Positions 42,601 through 49,723 are shown, numbered from the stretch's first letter. The stretch: 64,000 nucleotides of DNA from Bacteroidales bacterium (GCA_017449065.1 JAFSKF010000002.1:1-64000); one strand, 5' to 3'. Notes: generated by a model not told the origin, from the sequence alone. Made by a program: numbers and translations.

Positions 42601-42677
42601 ATCTGATAGCCAAGCCAAACGACGAACTTGTTCCGTCGGGGGTAGCCGGCAATATCTCCATTATTTGTGTTCGATGA
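39627..42677 (+). CDS. GH106-like glycosyl hydrolase (alpha-L-rhamnosidase family-like)
   Basis: 1016 residues with a signal peptide ending LTASAQ. It shares the order of motifs with the gene at 23433: WWFHGETIGTHEGITADLEA, NGYVAGGSWITPDKSMQ, CMDSHEAGPQNW, ALTAQAIGGAL, EFWGYQTEGNYDIKD, SAAHLYGKQIASGEAFTD, and a C-terminal galactose-binding-like sandwich (VAEVVVNGKSAGVVWCSPYS). Secreted or periplasmic cleavage of alpha-L-rhamnosides is the family role; the substrate is not known. It starts 25 bases after the ZIP gene but is functionally unlike it. No SusC/SusD pair accompanies it, so it is not within a classical polysaccharide utilisation locus in this window. Confidence 0.78.
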   Translation: MNKTGNSLCILLLMTFLTASAQVPLSYGFEHLQDSARTKVWWFHGETIGTHEGITADLEAFRQQGVGGVVFYDQVHGKGEGAFKVFSHDWWDELIFSSQEARRLGLNFECNASNGYVAGGSWITPDKSMQRLACTERVIEGGKDIHFQLPMEKTPGGWYQDVAIVAVPYQENLLAEVSMDEPSISFGTPFVARSITYSASAQGKARTSSMQVPPTHFSLNPDLPTVDSTRFFGCGFRELPPIGELQASDDGQTYRKVCDLRPRYRNFGGVKSQTVAFPTVSARYFRIVSCDSTVKISDIRLSARACVDAWQEKASLISEFIDGNNTPGYGADEIADFSHAINLTDRTDGQGFVHWKNAPEGKWLVLRFFSMSNGGRSKHGRAEALGLECDKLSVKGARLQWESYVKPIIDSIRIHNGLLTGICMDSHEAGPQNWTIGFEQEFERLRGYDMMPFLPVMAGFVVESVEASDKFLYDLRHTINDLIAENYYGEFNRLCRNEGLALTAQAIGGALCMAGDAISVKRLIDKPQGEFWGYQTEGNYDIKDCSSAAHLYGKQIASGEAFTDVTYKHTLAQIKNLADNAYCSGINELVVCAVAYQPWVGKDDGQIKINTANGRQYVLGRMNPFWTMSKPFWDYQARCSWLLRQGKPVCDICLYLGDNIPMRTLSHKIPHIPSGYDFDSFTTDALLNRMSVKDGLIVLPDGVSYRMMILPSGEDLTEEVRKLIASFERQGAVIYHPDTDPRTLAEAMHDAGLQPDVEAPKVPNLNFCHRRTAQEDIYFLNNHSDQSVSDSFRFRVDAVSVELWKPATGERKPIRINRDKGGASVRLSLAPRESVFVVFSRSESEQNVTERDRQQVSEQTIGGNWSVQFDPALGGPDQPVVLDTLSDWSKNEDIRIRYYAGTAICRNTFRMDAVKRQASYYLSLPLLNTVAEVVVNGKSAGVVWCSPYSLDITRFVRKGINLLELRISNTLWNRLVGDANLQEEQRIYWQTYLIAKPNDELVPSGVAGNISIICVR

Positions 42678-42729
42678 TGTTTGTAAATGATCGGAGTTTT
42701 TGATTATCAGATTATTCAAAATAAATAAT

Positions 42730-43434
42730 ATGTATAGCATAAATTACAAGATAACGACAAGCACATGCGATAGCGAGGGAAAACTGAAACTTTATTCCGC
42801 TCTGCAGATGATGCAGGACTGTTCTGAATGGTGGATTGATTCGGAACCTGGTGTCAAGCGGTATTTCGAGGAGCAGAACATGGCTCAATTGCTGGCAACG
42901 CGGCAAGTGGAGATTGTAAGGGTGCCAAGTTACAAAGAAGAATTGACCGTCACGACCACCATTTATGATATGAAGCCCATGTTCGGATTCCGCAACACTT
43001 TCATTTACGACGCTGAAGGAAAGCCTTGCTACAAAACTTGGAGTATGGGTGCCTTTGTGGATAAATCGACGGGCAAGCTGAAACGGATTGATGCGGCAAC
43101 GATTGCTTCGATGAACTTGGAGCCTCAACTGGATCTGGATTATAGGGATCGCAGGATTATTCTGCCCAAAGAGGAGGGCAGGATGCTTGAACCAGTCAAG
43201 GTGCTCCGTGCCGACATCGACTATAACAAGCACATGAATAATGCCAATTATGTCCGTGTGGCGATGGAACTCCTGCCGGATGATTTTAAGGTGAAGGGGC
43301 TGAGGGTCGAATATCGTGTGCCGGCCAGGTTGGGCGATGTGCTTGTCCCCACTTTATATAATATTAGTGGCGGTCTTATCGTCTCGCTATCCGTTGGTGA
43401 CGAAGTTTGTGCTATTACGGAGTTTACGGAATGA
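42730..43434 (+). CDS. Acyl-ACP thioesterase
   Basis: 234 residues from the ATG at 42730; the open frame to 42700 uses an upstream ATG with a poorer leader. It has two hotdog domains: the first with LYSALQMMQDCSEWW, the second with the catalytic-type DYNKHMNNANYVRVAMELL, where Asn and His precede two asparagines as in the FatA/FatB family. It releases free fatty acids from acyl-ACP in the cytoplasm. Its last 48 bases overlap the 3' end of the convergent sirtuin gene, an antisense arrangement. Confidence 0.9.
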   Translation: MYSINYKITTSTCDSEGKLKLYSALQMMQDCSEWWIDSEPGVKRYFEEQNMAQLLATRQVEIVRVPSYKEELTVTTTIYDMKPMFGFRNTFIYDAEGKPCYKTWSMGAFVDKSTGKLKRIDAATIASMNLEPQLDLDYRDRRIILPKEEGRMLEPVKVLRADIDYNKHMNNANYVRVAMELLPDDFKVKGLRVEYRVPARLGDVLVPTLYNISGGLIVSLSVGDEVCAITEFTE

Positions 43435-44274
43435 CCCGTTGAGAACCTCGTTCAGGTCTTCGGTGAAGGCGATGTAGTTGGTCACACCTTCGGTCATCAG
43501 TTGCGGATAATCGCGGTTAAAGCGGATGAGGGAGGTGTGAGGCCATTGGGCAGCCAGGCGTTCGAAGGGGAAACGAATGATGCTTGGGGTGTTGAAACCG
43601 ACACCAAACTCAAGCAGCAGGAGCCGATGACCTCGGGCTTCTTCGACGAAAGCCTGACACCGTTCGGCCTGCTGGTGCCAACGCTTATCCTCAACGAAGG
43701 TATTGTCGCAACGCAGGTTCGGACTCATCAGTTCACCTGTTTCCGGATGACGGGGAACAAGTGTGGAGGGGATGCGGCAGTCTTTGGTGGCATCCATGGC
43801 TTCTTTTACCCAATTTTCGTTGTAAACCAGCGTTTCCGGCTTTCCGCTACGTGCCTGTAGGTAGGCATAATCCCCCTGTGTGGCAAAGATGCGGTCTTTG
43901 TCAAAGCCGGACTTCTCAAATTGGGCATCCACGTTGGTGGTCAGCACGAAATACGGTTTTCCCTTTACCCATTCGAGCAATTGCCGATAGAGCGGCTTGC
44001 CCTCGGGCATAAAGCGGGCAAACCAGATATGGCGCGCCCAGTAGGCCCAACGTTCTTCTTCGGTCTTGAACGGATAGAACGAAGACGAGTAGAGGTCGGT
44101 GATGCCGTAGCGCCGTATCCATTCGGCAAATTCGCGCTCAAAAGCAGGACCGGAATACTCCAATCCGGCGGCTGCAGAAAGTCCAGCGCCGGCGCCGATA
44201 ATGACATAGTCGGCCTCATCGAGCCATTGCAGGGTCAGTTCAAGCCTGTTGTAGTAATCGGCGGTAGATGTCAT
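43387..44274 (-). CDS. SirTM-class sirtuin (macrodomain-linked, predicted protein ADP-ribosyltransferase)
   Basis: 295 residues. The NAD-binding Rossmann part has GAGAGLS (28-34) and TTNVD (112-116). Where deacetylating sirtuins have a catalytic His-Gly, this has ATQGDY with Gln133; Asn114 and Gln133 match in spacing the Asn and Gln reported as catalytic in S. aureus SirTM. The family therefore is expected to ADP-ribosylate a protein, not deacetylate it. A Cys-poor insert replaces much of the structural zinc module. Its ATG overlaps the end of the macrodomain gene by 35 bases, which is the hallmark gene pair of this class. No lipoyl carrier (GcvH-L) or ligase (LplA2) lies nearby, so the target is unknown. 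Confidence 0.82.
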   Translation of the reverse strand: MTSTADYYNRLELTLQWLDEADYVIIGAGAGLSAAAGLEYSGPAFEREFAEWIRRYGITDLYSSSFYPFKTEEERWAYWARHIWFARFMPEGKPLYRQLLEWVKGKPYFVLTTNVDAQFEKSGFDKDRIFATQGDYAYLQARSGKPETLVYNENWVKEAMDATKDCRIPSTLVPRHPETGELMSPNLRCDNTFVEDKRWHQQAERCQAFVEEARGHRLLLLEFGVGFNTPSIIRFPFERLAAQWPHTSLIRFNRDYPQLMTEGVTNYIAFTEDLNEVLNGSFRKLRNSTNFVTNG

Positions 44275-44995
44275 AGTCCTTGTCTAAGAAAACGTTGAAT
44301 ACAATTGTTTTGAGCGATTGGCAGGTATGCTCCCTGACCGTTCTGATGGCGATTTCTGCCGCCCTTTGGTTGGGAAAATGAAACACGCCCGTCGAAATGC
44401 AGCAGAAAGCGATGCTCCTTAGTTGATGCTGTTCTGCGATGTCGAGGCAGGAGCGATAGCAGGAGGCCAGTTGCTCTTCCTGTTCCGGAGTGGGAATCCC
44501 GTCCGGAATGATCGGTCCGACGGTGTGGATAACATATCGGGCAGGCAGATTGTAGCCTTGGGTTATCTTCGCTTTTCCGGTTTCCTCATCGTGCCCTTGG
44601 GCTTGCATCAGCTGGTAGCACTCCTGGCGCAGTTGGATGCCCGCTGCCGAGTGGATACAGTTGTCGATGCACGCATGAAGCGGAGACCAGCACCCCAGCA
44701 TCTGGGCGTTGGCGGCATTCACGATGGCATCCACCTTTAGGCGGGTGATGTCTCCCTGCCAGAGCTTCAGGCCTTCGCCCTCGATAGTCACCGTCCCTTT
44801 GTCGGCTGCCTGTTGCTGCAACTCCCAATCCTGGGCTTTCAGCAGTTCCGCATTGGCAGGCAGCGGCTGGCGCACATTCATCAGAGCACGCATCAGCCGC
44901 TGGCGTTCTTCCAAAGATAAAGGTATCTGACAGCTGATGTGATTATCAGCCATCAGATACTGGATAATATTATTCAGGTTTTCAAGTCTGTCCAT
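44240..44995 (-). CDS. Zinc-dependent macrodomain protein (ADP-ribosyl hydrolase)
   Basis: 251 residues from the ATG at 44995, 4 bases after the stop of the oxidoreductase gene; the frame is open to 45154 but that part lies within the preceding gene. A helical N-terminal part (about 1-75) precedes the macrodomain, with GDITRLKVDAIVNAAN at 81-96. Directly after, Cys102, His107 and Cys109 (LGCWSPLHACID) match the zinc site of SirTM-associated macrodomains, which remove ADP-ribose from protein. The late GVFHFP loop closes the ADP-ribose site. It is predicted to reverse the modification made by the overlapping sirtuin. Confidence 0.85.
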   Translation of the reverse strand: MDRLENLNNIIQYLMADNHISCQIPLSLEERQRLMRALMNVRQPLPANAELLKAQDWELQQQAADKGTVTIEGEGLKLWQGDITRLKVDAIVNAANAQMLGCWSPLHACIDNCIHSAAGIQLRQECYQLMQAQGHDEETGKAKITQGYNLPARYVIHTVGPIIPDGIPTPEQEEQLASCYRSCLDIAEQHQLRSIAFCCISTGVFHFPNQRAAEIAIRTVREHTCQSLKTIVFNVFLDKDYDIYRRLLQQA

Positions 44996-44999
44996 AGCC

Positions 45000-45659
45000 T
45001 TAATAAGCAGCGGTGAAACGCTCCTTGTGATGATTCTCCTGCTCCAACTCGTCAACCATCGCAACGGCGTAGTCTTCGACGCTGATGAAGCTCTCGCCCT
45101 TCTCGTCAAAGAGCATGTCATCCTTGCCAAGACGGTACTTTCCCGTGCGAACACCAGTGGTCATATTGCCAAGATTACCGGCAGGTGAGAAGAAGATCCA
45201 GTCGATGTCCTGCTCCTTCATCAACGTGTTCAGGTAGAACTCACCCAAGCTCTTCACACCAGGCAGCCATGCCTCGGGCAGCGTGCCTGTATCAATGAGA
45301 CGTACACCCGGAGCAACAAACAGCGTGCCTGCACCACCTACGATGAGCAGTCGGCGCACACCAGCCTGCTTGGCACCCTCTACGATTTTTGGATAGTTTT
45401 CCAGAGTCTCTTCATATTGGCGAGGATTCTTCCAACCGGGGTTGTAAGCCGAGATAACGGCATCCTTGCCTTTGGCCAGACGAGCCAGTTCTGCGGGATT
45501 TGTAGCGTCTGCCACCACTGCCTCTACGCCCTGCTCGTCAGCCAGACTCTTTGCGTCACGAACGATAGCCGTTACCTTGTGACCGCGATTTACCAACTCG
45601 TTCAGAATAGCTGAACCTACGAAACCTGTTGCACCGATTAATAAAACATTCTTTGCCAT
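45000..45659 (-). CDS. NAD(P)-binding atypical SDR / NmrA-like oxidoreductase
   Basis: 219 residues with the Rossmann motif LIGATGFVGSAIL (7-19) and a later LLIVGGAGTLF. It resembles the NAD(P)H-binding or NmrA-like family, which includes quinone reductase-like and redox-sensor proteins. The gene leads the sirtuin operon and is divergent from an HxlR-type regulator, an arrangement often seen for quinone or electrophile stress genes. The catalytic Tyr-x-x-x-Lys of classical SDRs is not evident, so it may sense or reduce through another mechanism. The reaction is unknown. Confidence 0.82.
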   Translation of the reverse strand: MAKNVLLIGATGFVGSAILNELVNRGHKVTAIVRDAKSLADEQGVEAVVADATNPAELARLAKGKDAVISAYNPGWKNPRQYEETLENYPKIVEGAKQAGVRRLLIVGGAGTLFVAPGVRLIDTGTLPEAWLPGVKSLGEFYLNTLMKEQDIDWIFFSPAGNLGNMTTGVRTGKYRLGKDDMLFDEKGESFISVEDYAVAMVDELEQENHHKERFTAAY

Positions 45660-45702
45660 AATTCTTATTCGTTTAAATTGTTATTATTATGTTTTGACGC
45701 TG

Positions 45703-45734
45703 CAAAGGTACGGCGAAAAAACGGTTTCCACAAG
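45703..45734 (-). promoter_or_regulatory. Promoter of the oxidoreductase/macrodomain/sirtuin operon
   Basis: Minus strand CTTG (45734-45731), 20 bases, TACCTTTG (45710-45703), about 44 bases before the ATG. A single TAGTTAC half-site at 45754-45760 lies 20 bases upstream. Confidence 0.65.
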
Positions 45735-45842
45735 AAGGCACAATTTCGTCTCATAGTTACCAAAAAGTTAGAAATGTTGATTTTTATAGAATTATATTAA
45801 GGTGATTTAACTTTAATTAACATGGTGCCTTATGGATACTTA

Positions 45843-45862
45843 GTAACTTATTGTTACCTTTG
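45843..45862 (+). promoter_or_regulatory. Likely HxlR operator and -7 element of the regulator gene
   Basis: A palindrome GTAAC-N5-GTTAC (45843-45857) overlaps a consensus -7 element TACCTTTG (45855-45862), about 37 bases before the HxlR ATG. A protein bound here would block the promoter, which fits autoregulation. The GTTAC half-site recurs once near the divergent promoter. Confidence 0.5.
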
Positions 45863-45898
45863 CAGCGAAAAAGGTATAACAGTTAAAACGGAATTGTA

Positions 45899-46252
45899 AT
45901 GGCAGATATTCAAGCAAGTTATTTGGCTTGCCCTATACGGCAGGTAATCAGCCGTTTTGGAGATAAATGGTCGATGCTGGTACTTTATACACTCAACGAA
46001 AGTGAGACGGGTGTGATGCGTTTCAACGAATTGCGCCATCACATGACAGATTGCTCGCAGAAGATGCTTTCGGCGACGCTGAAGAATCTGGAACAAAGTA
46101 ATCTGATTAACCGCAAGGTATATCCGGAAGTGCCTCCACGTGTGGAGTATTCGCTGTCCGATACGGGGAAGTCCCTGATGCCATCTATCACTTCGCTCAT
46201 CAACTGGGCCAATGAGCATTTCGACGATGTCGTTACCAAGCAACTCGCCTGA
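45899..46252 (+). CDS. HxlR family transcriptional regulator
   Basis: 117 residues, a winged helix with N- and C-terminal helices for dimerisation. Cys11 in YLACPIRQVISRFGDKWSML sits at the position that senses electrophiles or disulfide stress in HypR/QorR/YodB relatives, and Cys52 is a second candidate. The recognition region is MTDCSQKMLSATLKNLE. It is divergent from the oxidoreductase/macrodomain/sirtuin operon and is the natural candidate for its control. The operator is probably the GTAAC-N5-GTTAC palindrome in the shared intergenic region. Confidence 0.9.
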   Translation: MADIQASYLACPIRQVISRFGDKWSMLVLYTLNESETGVMRFNELRHHMTDCSQKMLSATLKNLEQSNLINRKVYPEVPPRVEYSLSDTGKSLMPSITSLINWANEHFDDVVTKQLA

Positions 46253-46263
46253 TTACGATGGCT

Positions 46264-46283
46264 ATTATAATTTCGATTATAAT
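46264..46283. terminator. AT-rich hairpin between convergent genes
   Basis: A perfect 8-bp AT stem (46264-46271 with 46276-46283) with a TTCG loop lies between the HxlR and GNAT gene ends. It has no long T-run, so termination is uncertain. Confidence 0.4.
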
Positions 46284-46331
46284 CTGAATCGTCTGAAGCA
46301 AAAAATGAAATAGGAGAGAGGGAGAAGAGAA

Positions 46332-46868
46332 TCATTTCTCTTTCAGTTCCTCCGGCCACCAGAACTTTTTCAGTTCGTTGGTGATATCGTCCCAATCCTG
46401 AAGGGTGAAGGTGCCAGGTCCCATCATCATGACTGTCATGGTGAGGTCGTTGTATGAACGGAAGACATTCGTGTCGCGAAACCCGTTACGCAGATAGAAC
46501 CCGTGTCGCCGCTTTCTCTGTTCCGGGTTGGGACAGGGTTCTTGGTAAGGGCTCTCCATATCAAGCACGCACGTCTTGCCTTTGTATTTCTCGATCAATT
46601 GGGTCAGAATCTGCTGGCCTTTGCCATTTCCGCGCAGTTCCTCTCGAACGGCAAAATACCAGTACCAGTTAAAAGTCTTCCGTGGATAGACAATCGTGAA
46701 GCCGACAAAATCTTCCCCATCATAGTATGCCGTAAAGTCGAGCGACATCTGGTCAATCAGTCGTAGCAGATCCGTCCACGGGATTTGCTCGTCTTCCGGG
46801 AATGCCGTTTCGTACAGCTTCTTTATAGCGTCATTGGCCGTTGCAGCCGTAATCTGTTTCTCAGTCAT
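46332..46868 (-). CDS. GNAT family N-acetyltransferase
   Basis: 178 residues from the ATG at 46868, which overlaps the preceding stop by 8 bases; an alternative TTG at 46877 is less likely. The acetyl-CoA loop is REELRGNGKGQQIL (about 75-88), and HGFYLRNGFRDTN supplies the late beta-bulge region typical of GNAT enzymes. Substrate unknown. It is the last gene of the flavodoxin operon. Confidence 0.85.
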   Translation of the reverse strand: MTEKQITAATANDAIKKLYETAFPEDEQIPWTDLLRLIDQMSLDFTAYYDGEDFVGFTIVYPRKTFNWYWYFAVREELRGNGKGQQILTQLIEKYKGKTCVLDMESPYQEPCPNPEQRKRRHGFYLRNGFRDTNVFRSYNDLTMTVMMMGPGTFTLQDWDDITNELKKFWWPEELKEK

Positions 46869-47169
46869 AATACTCAATGTTCAATTCCTCGCTGACGTTG
46901 AAGTCATCGTGGAAACCATCGTCGTACTTGTAAATGATTCTCAGGCCTCTGTAGGTGGAGGGTACCTTCAGCGTTTCCAGCAGATGCCACTTCGGACGGC
47001 CAAAGTCGAGAGACTCCCTGTCGAGAATGAGGCGGTTGGAAACAAAATCGAACGTGTAATAGCCACCGCCGATACATTGGTCACCCAGCTTCAGCAGATG
47101 CTTATGCTGGTTGACCATACCCAGACGGAAATAGCCGTCCATCGTGATGATGAATTTGGGAAGTGTCAT
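46861..47169 (-). CDS. Conserved-looking small protein of unknown function
   Basis: 102 residues, not recognised. It is soluble, beta-rich and ends with a strongly acidic/tyrosine tail (EELNIEYYD). It reads like a small single-domain binding protein; no enzyme motif was seen. It lies 9 bases after the thioesterase gene and overlaps the GNAT gene, so it belongs to the flavodoxin operon and may act with one of those proteins. Confidence 0.7.
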   Translation of the reverse strand: MTLPKFIITMDGYFRLGMVNQHKHLLKLGDQCIGGGYYTFDFVSNRLILDRESLDFGRPKWHLLETLKVPSTYRGLRIIYKYDDGFHDDFNVSEELNIEYYD

Positions 47170-47178
47170 GCAATACTT

Positions 47179-47553
47179 TTACTTCAGTTTCGACAAAAAT
47201 TTCTCCCGATCTACAATGAATCGCAAGTGCGTGCCTTCCCCGAGCAGCGTATCGCCGGAATAGGCAGACACCCGAAACTCAATCTTCTTGCCATCGACTT
47301 TCGTCACTTCGGCCTCGGCTCTCACCACATCGCTGATCTTCGACGGTTTCAGGTGCGACGATTCGATGTGACCACCGACGGTCGTGCAGCCTTCCGGCAA
47401 TTCATCCTTGACGGCAAGCATGGCCGCATTCTCCATCAGAGCCATCATCATCGGGGTGGCCAATACCGGCATATCGCCAGAACCCACCGTTATTGCGGTG
47501 ACGGCCTCTGTGACCGTCACCTCGCTTGTGTGTTTTAGTCCTACTTCAATCAT
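47179..47553 (-). CDS. Hotdog-fold thioesterase, FlK-like
   Basis: 124 residues with one hotdog domain. The stretch VLATPMMMALMENAAMLAV and the later GTTVGGHIESSHLKP follow the pattern of fluoroacetyl-CoA thioesterase (FlK)-like proteins, where the Thr, Glu and His act in catalysis. Most relatives act on unknown acyl-CoAs. It lies 15 bases after the flavodoxin lipoprotein gene and 9 bases before a small unknown gene. The acyl substrate is open. Confidence 0.85.
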   Translation of the reverse strand: MIEVGLKHTSEVTVTEAVTAITVGSGDMPVLATPMMMALMENAAMLAVKDELPEGCTTVGGHIESSHLKPSKISDVVRAEAEVTKVDGKKIEFRVSAYSGDTLLGEGTHLRFIVDREKFLSKLK

Positions 47554-47568
47554 TTTTTTATTTGTTGT

Positions 47569-48210
47569 TTAGAAACCGATCTTCTTCAGCCATTTCTCCA
47601 CGCGGTCTTTCCCATCGCGCACATCGTGGCCATACATCGAGAACTCGCCTGTGACGGTAGCGTTGGGGTAGGCCTTCTTCAAATCTCGTACGCAGCTGCC
47701 AAGTCCGGAGCCCTCGTGGGTGGTGAAGGGGATGACGGTCTTACTGTTTAAGTCATACTTCGAGAAGAAAGAGAACATCACCTGCGGCCAGGTTCCCCAC
47801 CACACGGGGCCACCGATGAATACGGTACTATACTGGTCAATATTCTCGATGCTGCCTTCGAATGGAGGCAGTTCTCCTTGCTGCTGCTCTTTTTTGGCCA
47901 AATCGCACAAAGGCTTGTAGGCCATTCCGTCGTATTTGTGCGTGACAATCTCAAACTGGTCGGCACCGGTCAGCTCGCTGATGTAGTCGGCCACGATCTT
48001 TGTGTTGCCCACCTTGATGTCGCCTACCGAGTAGTTGTCTCCGGCATGGGAGAAGAATACGACCAGCGCCTTGCCTTCTGTCTTCACCGATTCCGCCTGT
48101 GCTTTTTCGGCAGGTTTATTTGTGTTGGCCTCACTCTTTCTGTTTTCGCTGCAAGCGGTTGTCACCAGCATGCACAGAACTGATGTCAGAATAAACTTCA
48201 AAGTTTTCAT
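47569..48210 (-). CDS. Flavodoxin-like lipoprotein
   Basis: 213 residues. The lipobox is LVTTAC with Cys20, followed by a Lys/Glu/Ala-rich linker and a flavodoxin-like domain (from about 48). The FMN loop is FFSHAGDNYSVG, atypical compared with the T/S-x-T-G-N-T of long flavodoxins, and the later loop FIGGPVWWGTWP contacts the flavin ring. It is predicted to sit in the envelope and pass electrons there. It follows a cytoplasmic flavodoxin paralogue by 42 bases; the pair of an exported and a cytoplasmic form is notable. Confidence 0.87.
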   Translation of the reverse strand: MKTLKFILTSVLCMLVTTACSENRKSEANTNKPAEKAQAESVKTEGKALVVFFSHAGDNYSVGDIKVGNTKIVADYISELTGADQFEIVTHKYDGMAYKPLCDLAKKEQQQGELPPFEGSIENIDQYSTVFIGGPVWWGTWPQVMFSFFSKYDLNSKTVIPFTTHEGSGLGSCVRDLKKAYPNATVTGEFSMYGHDVRDGKDRVEKWLKKIGF

Positions 48211-48252
48211 ATTACAGTTTTTTAATTAAGGGTCATATATTTCGTATTTGGA

Positions 48253-48777
48253 TTATTGCTGTGCAAGGTCGGCTATTTCTCTTGCCTCGCGATCGGCATG
48301 AGCGGCTTCTGCTCCGTGAATAGATGTGCCGTCATCGACATTAGCACCCGGACAGAGTTTCTTGATGAAGCGGACGCTGCTACCCATGCCGCTGCCCTCG
48401 TTGGTGCAGAAGGGGATGATGGTCTTGCCAGTAAAATCGAAGCTTTCGAGGAAAGTATATACCACCATCGGCATCGTACCCCACCAGTTCGGATAACCCA
48501 GAATAACGGTATCGTACTCGTCGATGCTCTTCAGCAGGTTCTTCACCTCAGGACGTGCATTCTCGCGCAATTCCTGCTTGGCTTCCTCAATGCAAGTCAT
48601 GTAGTCCTTACTGTACTCGTAGGTCGTATCGATCTGAAACACGTCTGCATCGGGCAGCAGCTCCCTGATTTTGCCGACAACCACTTCCGTATTGCCTAAT
48701 TTCAGGTTCTTGATACTTCCGTTCACATAGTTCTCTCCGCGACGAGAGTAGTACGCAATCAAAACTTTCTTTGCCAT
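48253..48777 (-). CDS. Flavodoxin
   Basis: 174 residues, cytoplasmic. The phosphate loop YYSRRGENYVNG and the flavin loop LGYPNWWGTMP match those of the lipoprotein paralogue next door. These flavodoxin-4-type proteins carry FMN and serve as low-potential electron carriers or NAD(P)H-dependent reductases. The gene leads an operon of five genes and lies below an AraC-type regulator with a promoter between them. Confidence 0.9.
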   Translation of the reverse strand: MAKKVLIAYYSRRGENYVNGSIKNLKLGNTEVVVGKIRELLPDADVFQIDTTYEYSKDYMTCIEEAKQELRENARPEVKNLLKSIDEYDTVILGYPNWWGTMPMVVYTFLESFDFTGKTIIPFCTNEGSGMGSSVRFIKKLCPGANVDDGTSIHGAEAAHADREAREIADLAQQ

Positions 48778-48826
48778 AATGTTTTTCCTATTTGATGATT
48801 ACTATTTGCGGTTTCATTTCACGGTG

Positions 48827-48895
48827 CAAAGGTACGGCAAATAGCTGAAAGTCCAGTAACATAATTTGCGGAGGAATTTACCAAATTCGGAGAAT
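48827..48895 (-). promoter_or_regulatory. Promoter and possible AraC sites of the flavodoxin operon
   Basis: A consensus -7 TACCTTTG (48834-48827, minus strand) has no good -33. Two related elements, each reading ATTC(C)TCCG.AA(A)TT on the minus strand, lie at about 48895-48881 and 48877-48863, roughly 19-20 bases apart, a spacing used by AraC-type activators. Confidence 0.35.
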
Positions 48896-48913
48896 CGTCT
48901 GCTTGTGGCATTT

Positions 48914-49723
48914 CTATTCCCTGAAATCACTTGGTTTGGCGCCTAAGTTTGTCTGCACATAACGGCTGAAATGCGAGAGCGACGAGAAGCCGAACATATC
49001 GCTGATGTCGGTGAACGACAGGTTGCGGTTGCGGAGCAGGCGGCTGATGTCGAGCGATGCATAGCGGGTTATCCAGAATGCAGCAGGCAGGCCGCTGACT
49101 TTTTTCGACACTTCGGAGAGGTACTTCGTCGTGACGCAAAGCTGATCGGCATAGTAGCTGATTTCACGGTTCTTGCGGAAGTCGCCGCGTTCCAGCATCT
49201 CGATGAACTGCTCCATCAGCTGATATTGCTGGCTGCTGATTTTGTCGGCACCATACAGTTGGGAGTGGAAATCGAAGAAGTCGATAATCATGCATTCCAC
49301 CGCATTCATCAGGGCATCGTGACGGAAATGATGATCCGTCTGTTCAAGTCTCCGTTTCACAGCGTCGAAGTTCATCTTGCAAACTTCCTGCTGCTTGGGT
49401 GTGAGCTTCATAATCGGGTTCTGGAACAGGGATAGCTGTCCGCGCATGCCATAGTTGCTTTGAGGCGTAGAGATTTCGATAAACTGTTGCGTCACGTAAA
49501 TCACATCCACTTGGAAGTCTTCGCTTTCCTTCAGATTCTTCACCAGATCGCCCCTTCGCGGGATGATCATACAGTCGCCAGCCTCGAAACGGAATGCTTG
49601 CCCATTGCGCTCGAAAGTGCAATGCCCGCCATAGCAATAGGCATGACAGAGATAGTCGGCAAATGCAGCATCTCCGATGCGTGCCAGCGTATGGTCGATA
49701 ATTATGTGTTGAATGGTATCCAT
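48914..49723 (-). CDS. AraC family transcriptional regulator
   Basis: 269 residues: cupin-like N-domain (about 25-150) and a C-terminal double helix-turn-helix (about 175-269) with YYADQLCVTTKYLSEVSKKV and ISDMFGFSSLSHFSRYVQ. It is a paralogue of the AraC protein at 35419-36297, judged by the shared YADQLC-TT--LS motif. It lies directly upstream of the flavodoxin operon on the same strand, with a promoter between, and probably regulates it. The inducer is unknown. Confidence 0.87.
   Translation of the reverse strand: MDTIQHIIIDHTLARIGDAAFADYLCHAYCYGGHCTFERNGQAFRFEAGDCMIIPRRGDLVKNLKESEDFQVDVIYVTQQFIEISTPQSNYGMRGQLSLFQNPIMKLTPKQQEVCKMNFDAVKRRLEQTDHHFRHDALMNAVECMIIDFFDFHSQLYGADKISSQQYQLMEQFIEMLERGDFRKNREISYYADQLCVTTKYLSEVSKKVSGLPAAFWITRYASLDISRLLRNRNLSFTDISDMFGFSSLSHFSRYVQTNLGAKPSDFRE

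Noticed and set aside
43387..44274. Deacetylase call for the sirtuin
   Set aside because: The catalytic His-Gly is replaced by Gln-Gly and the gene is fused by overlap to a zinc macrodomain gene, which fits the ADP-ribosylating SirTM class.
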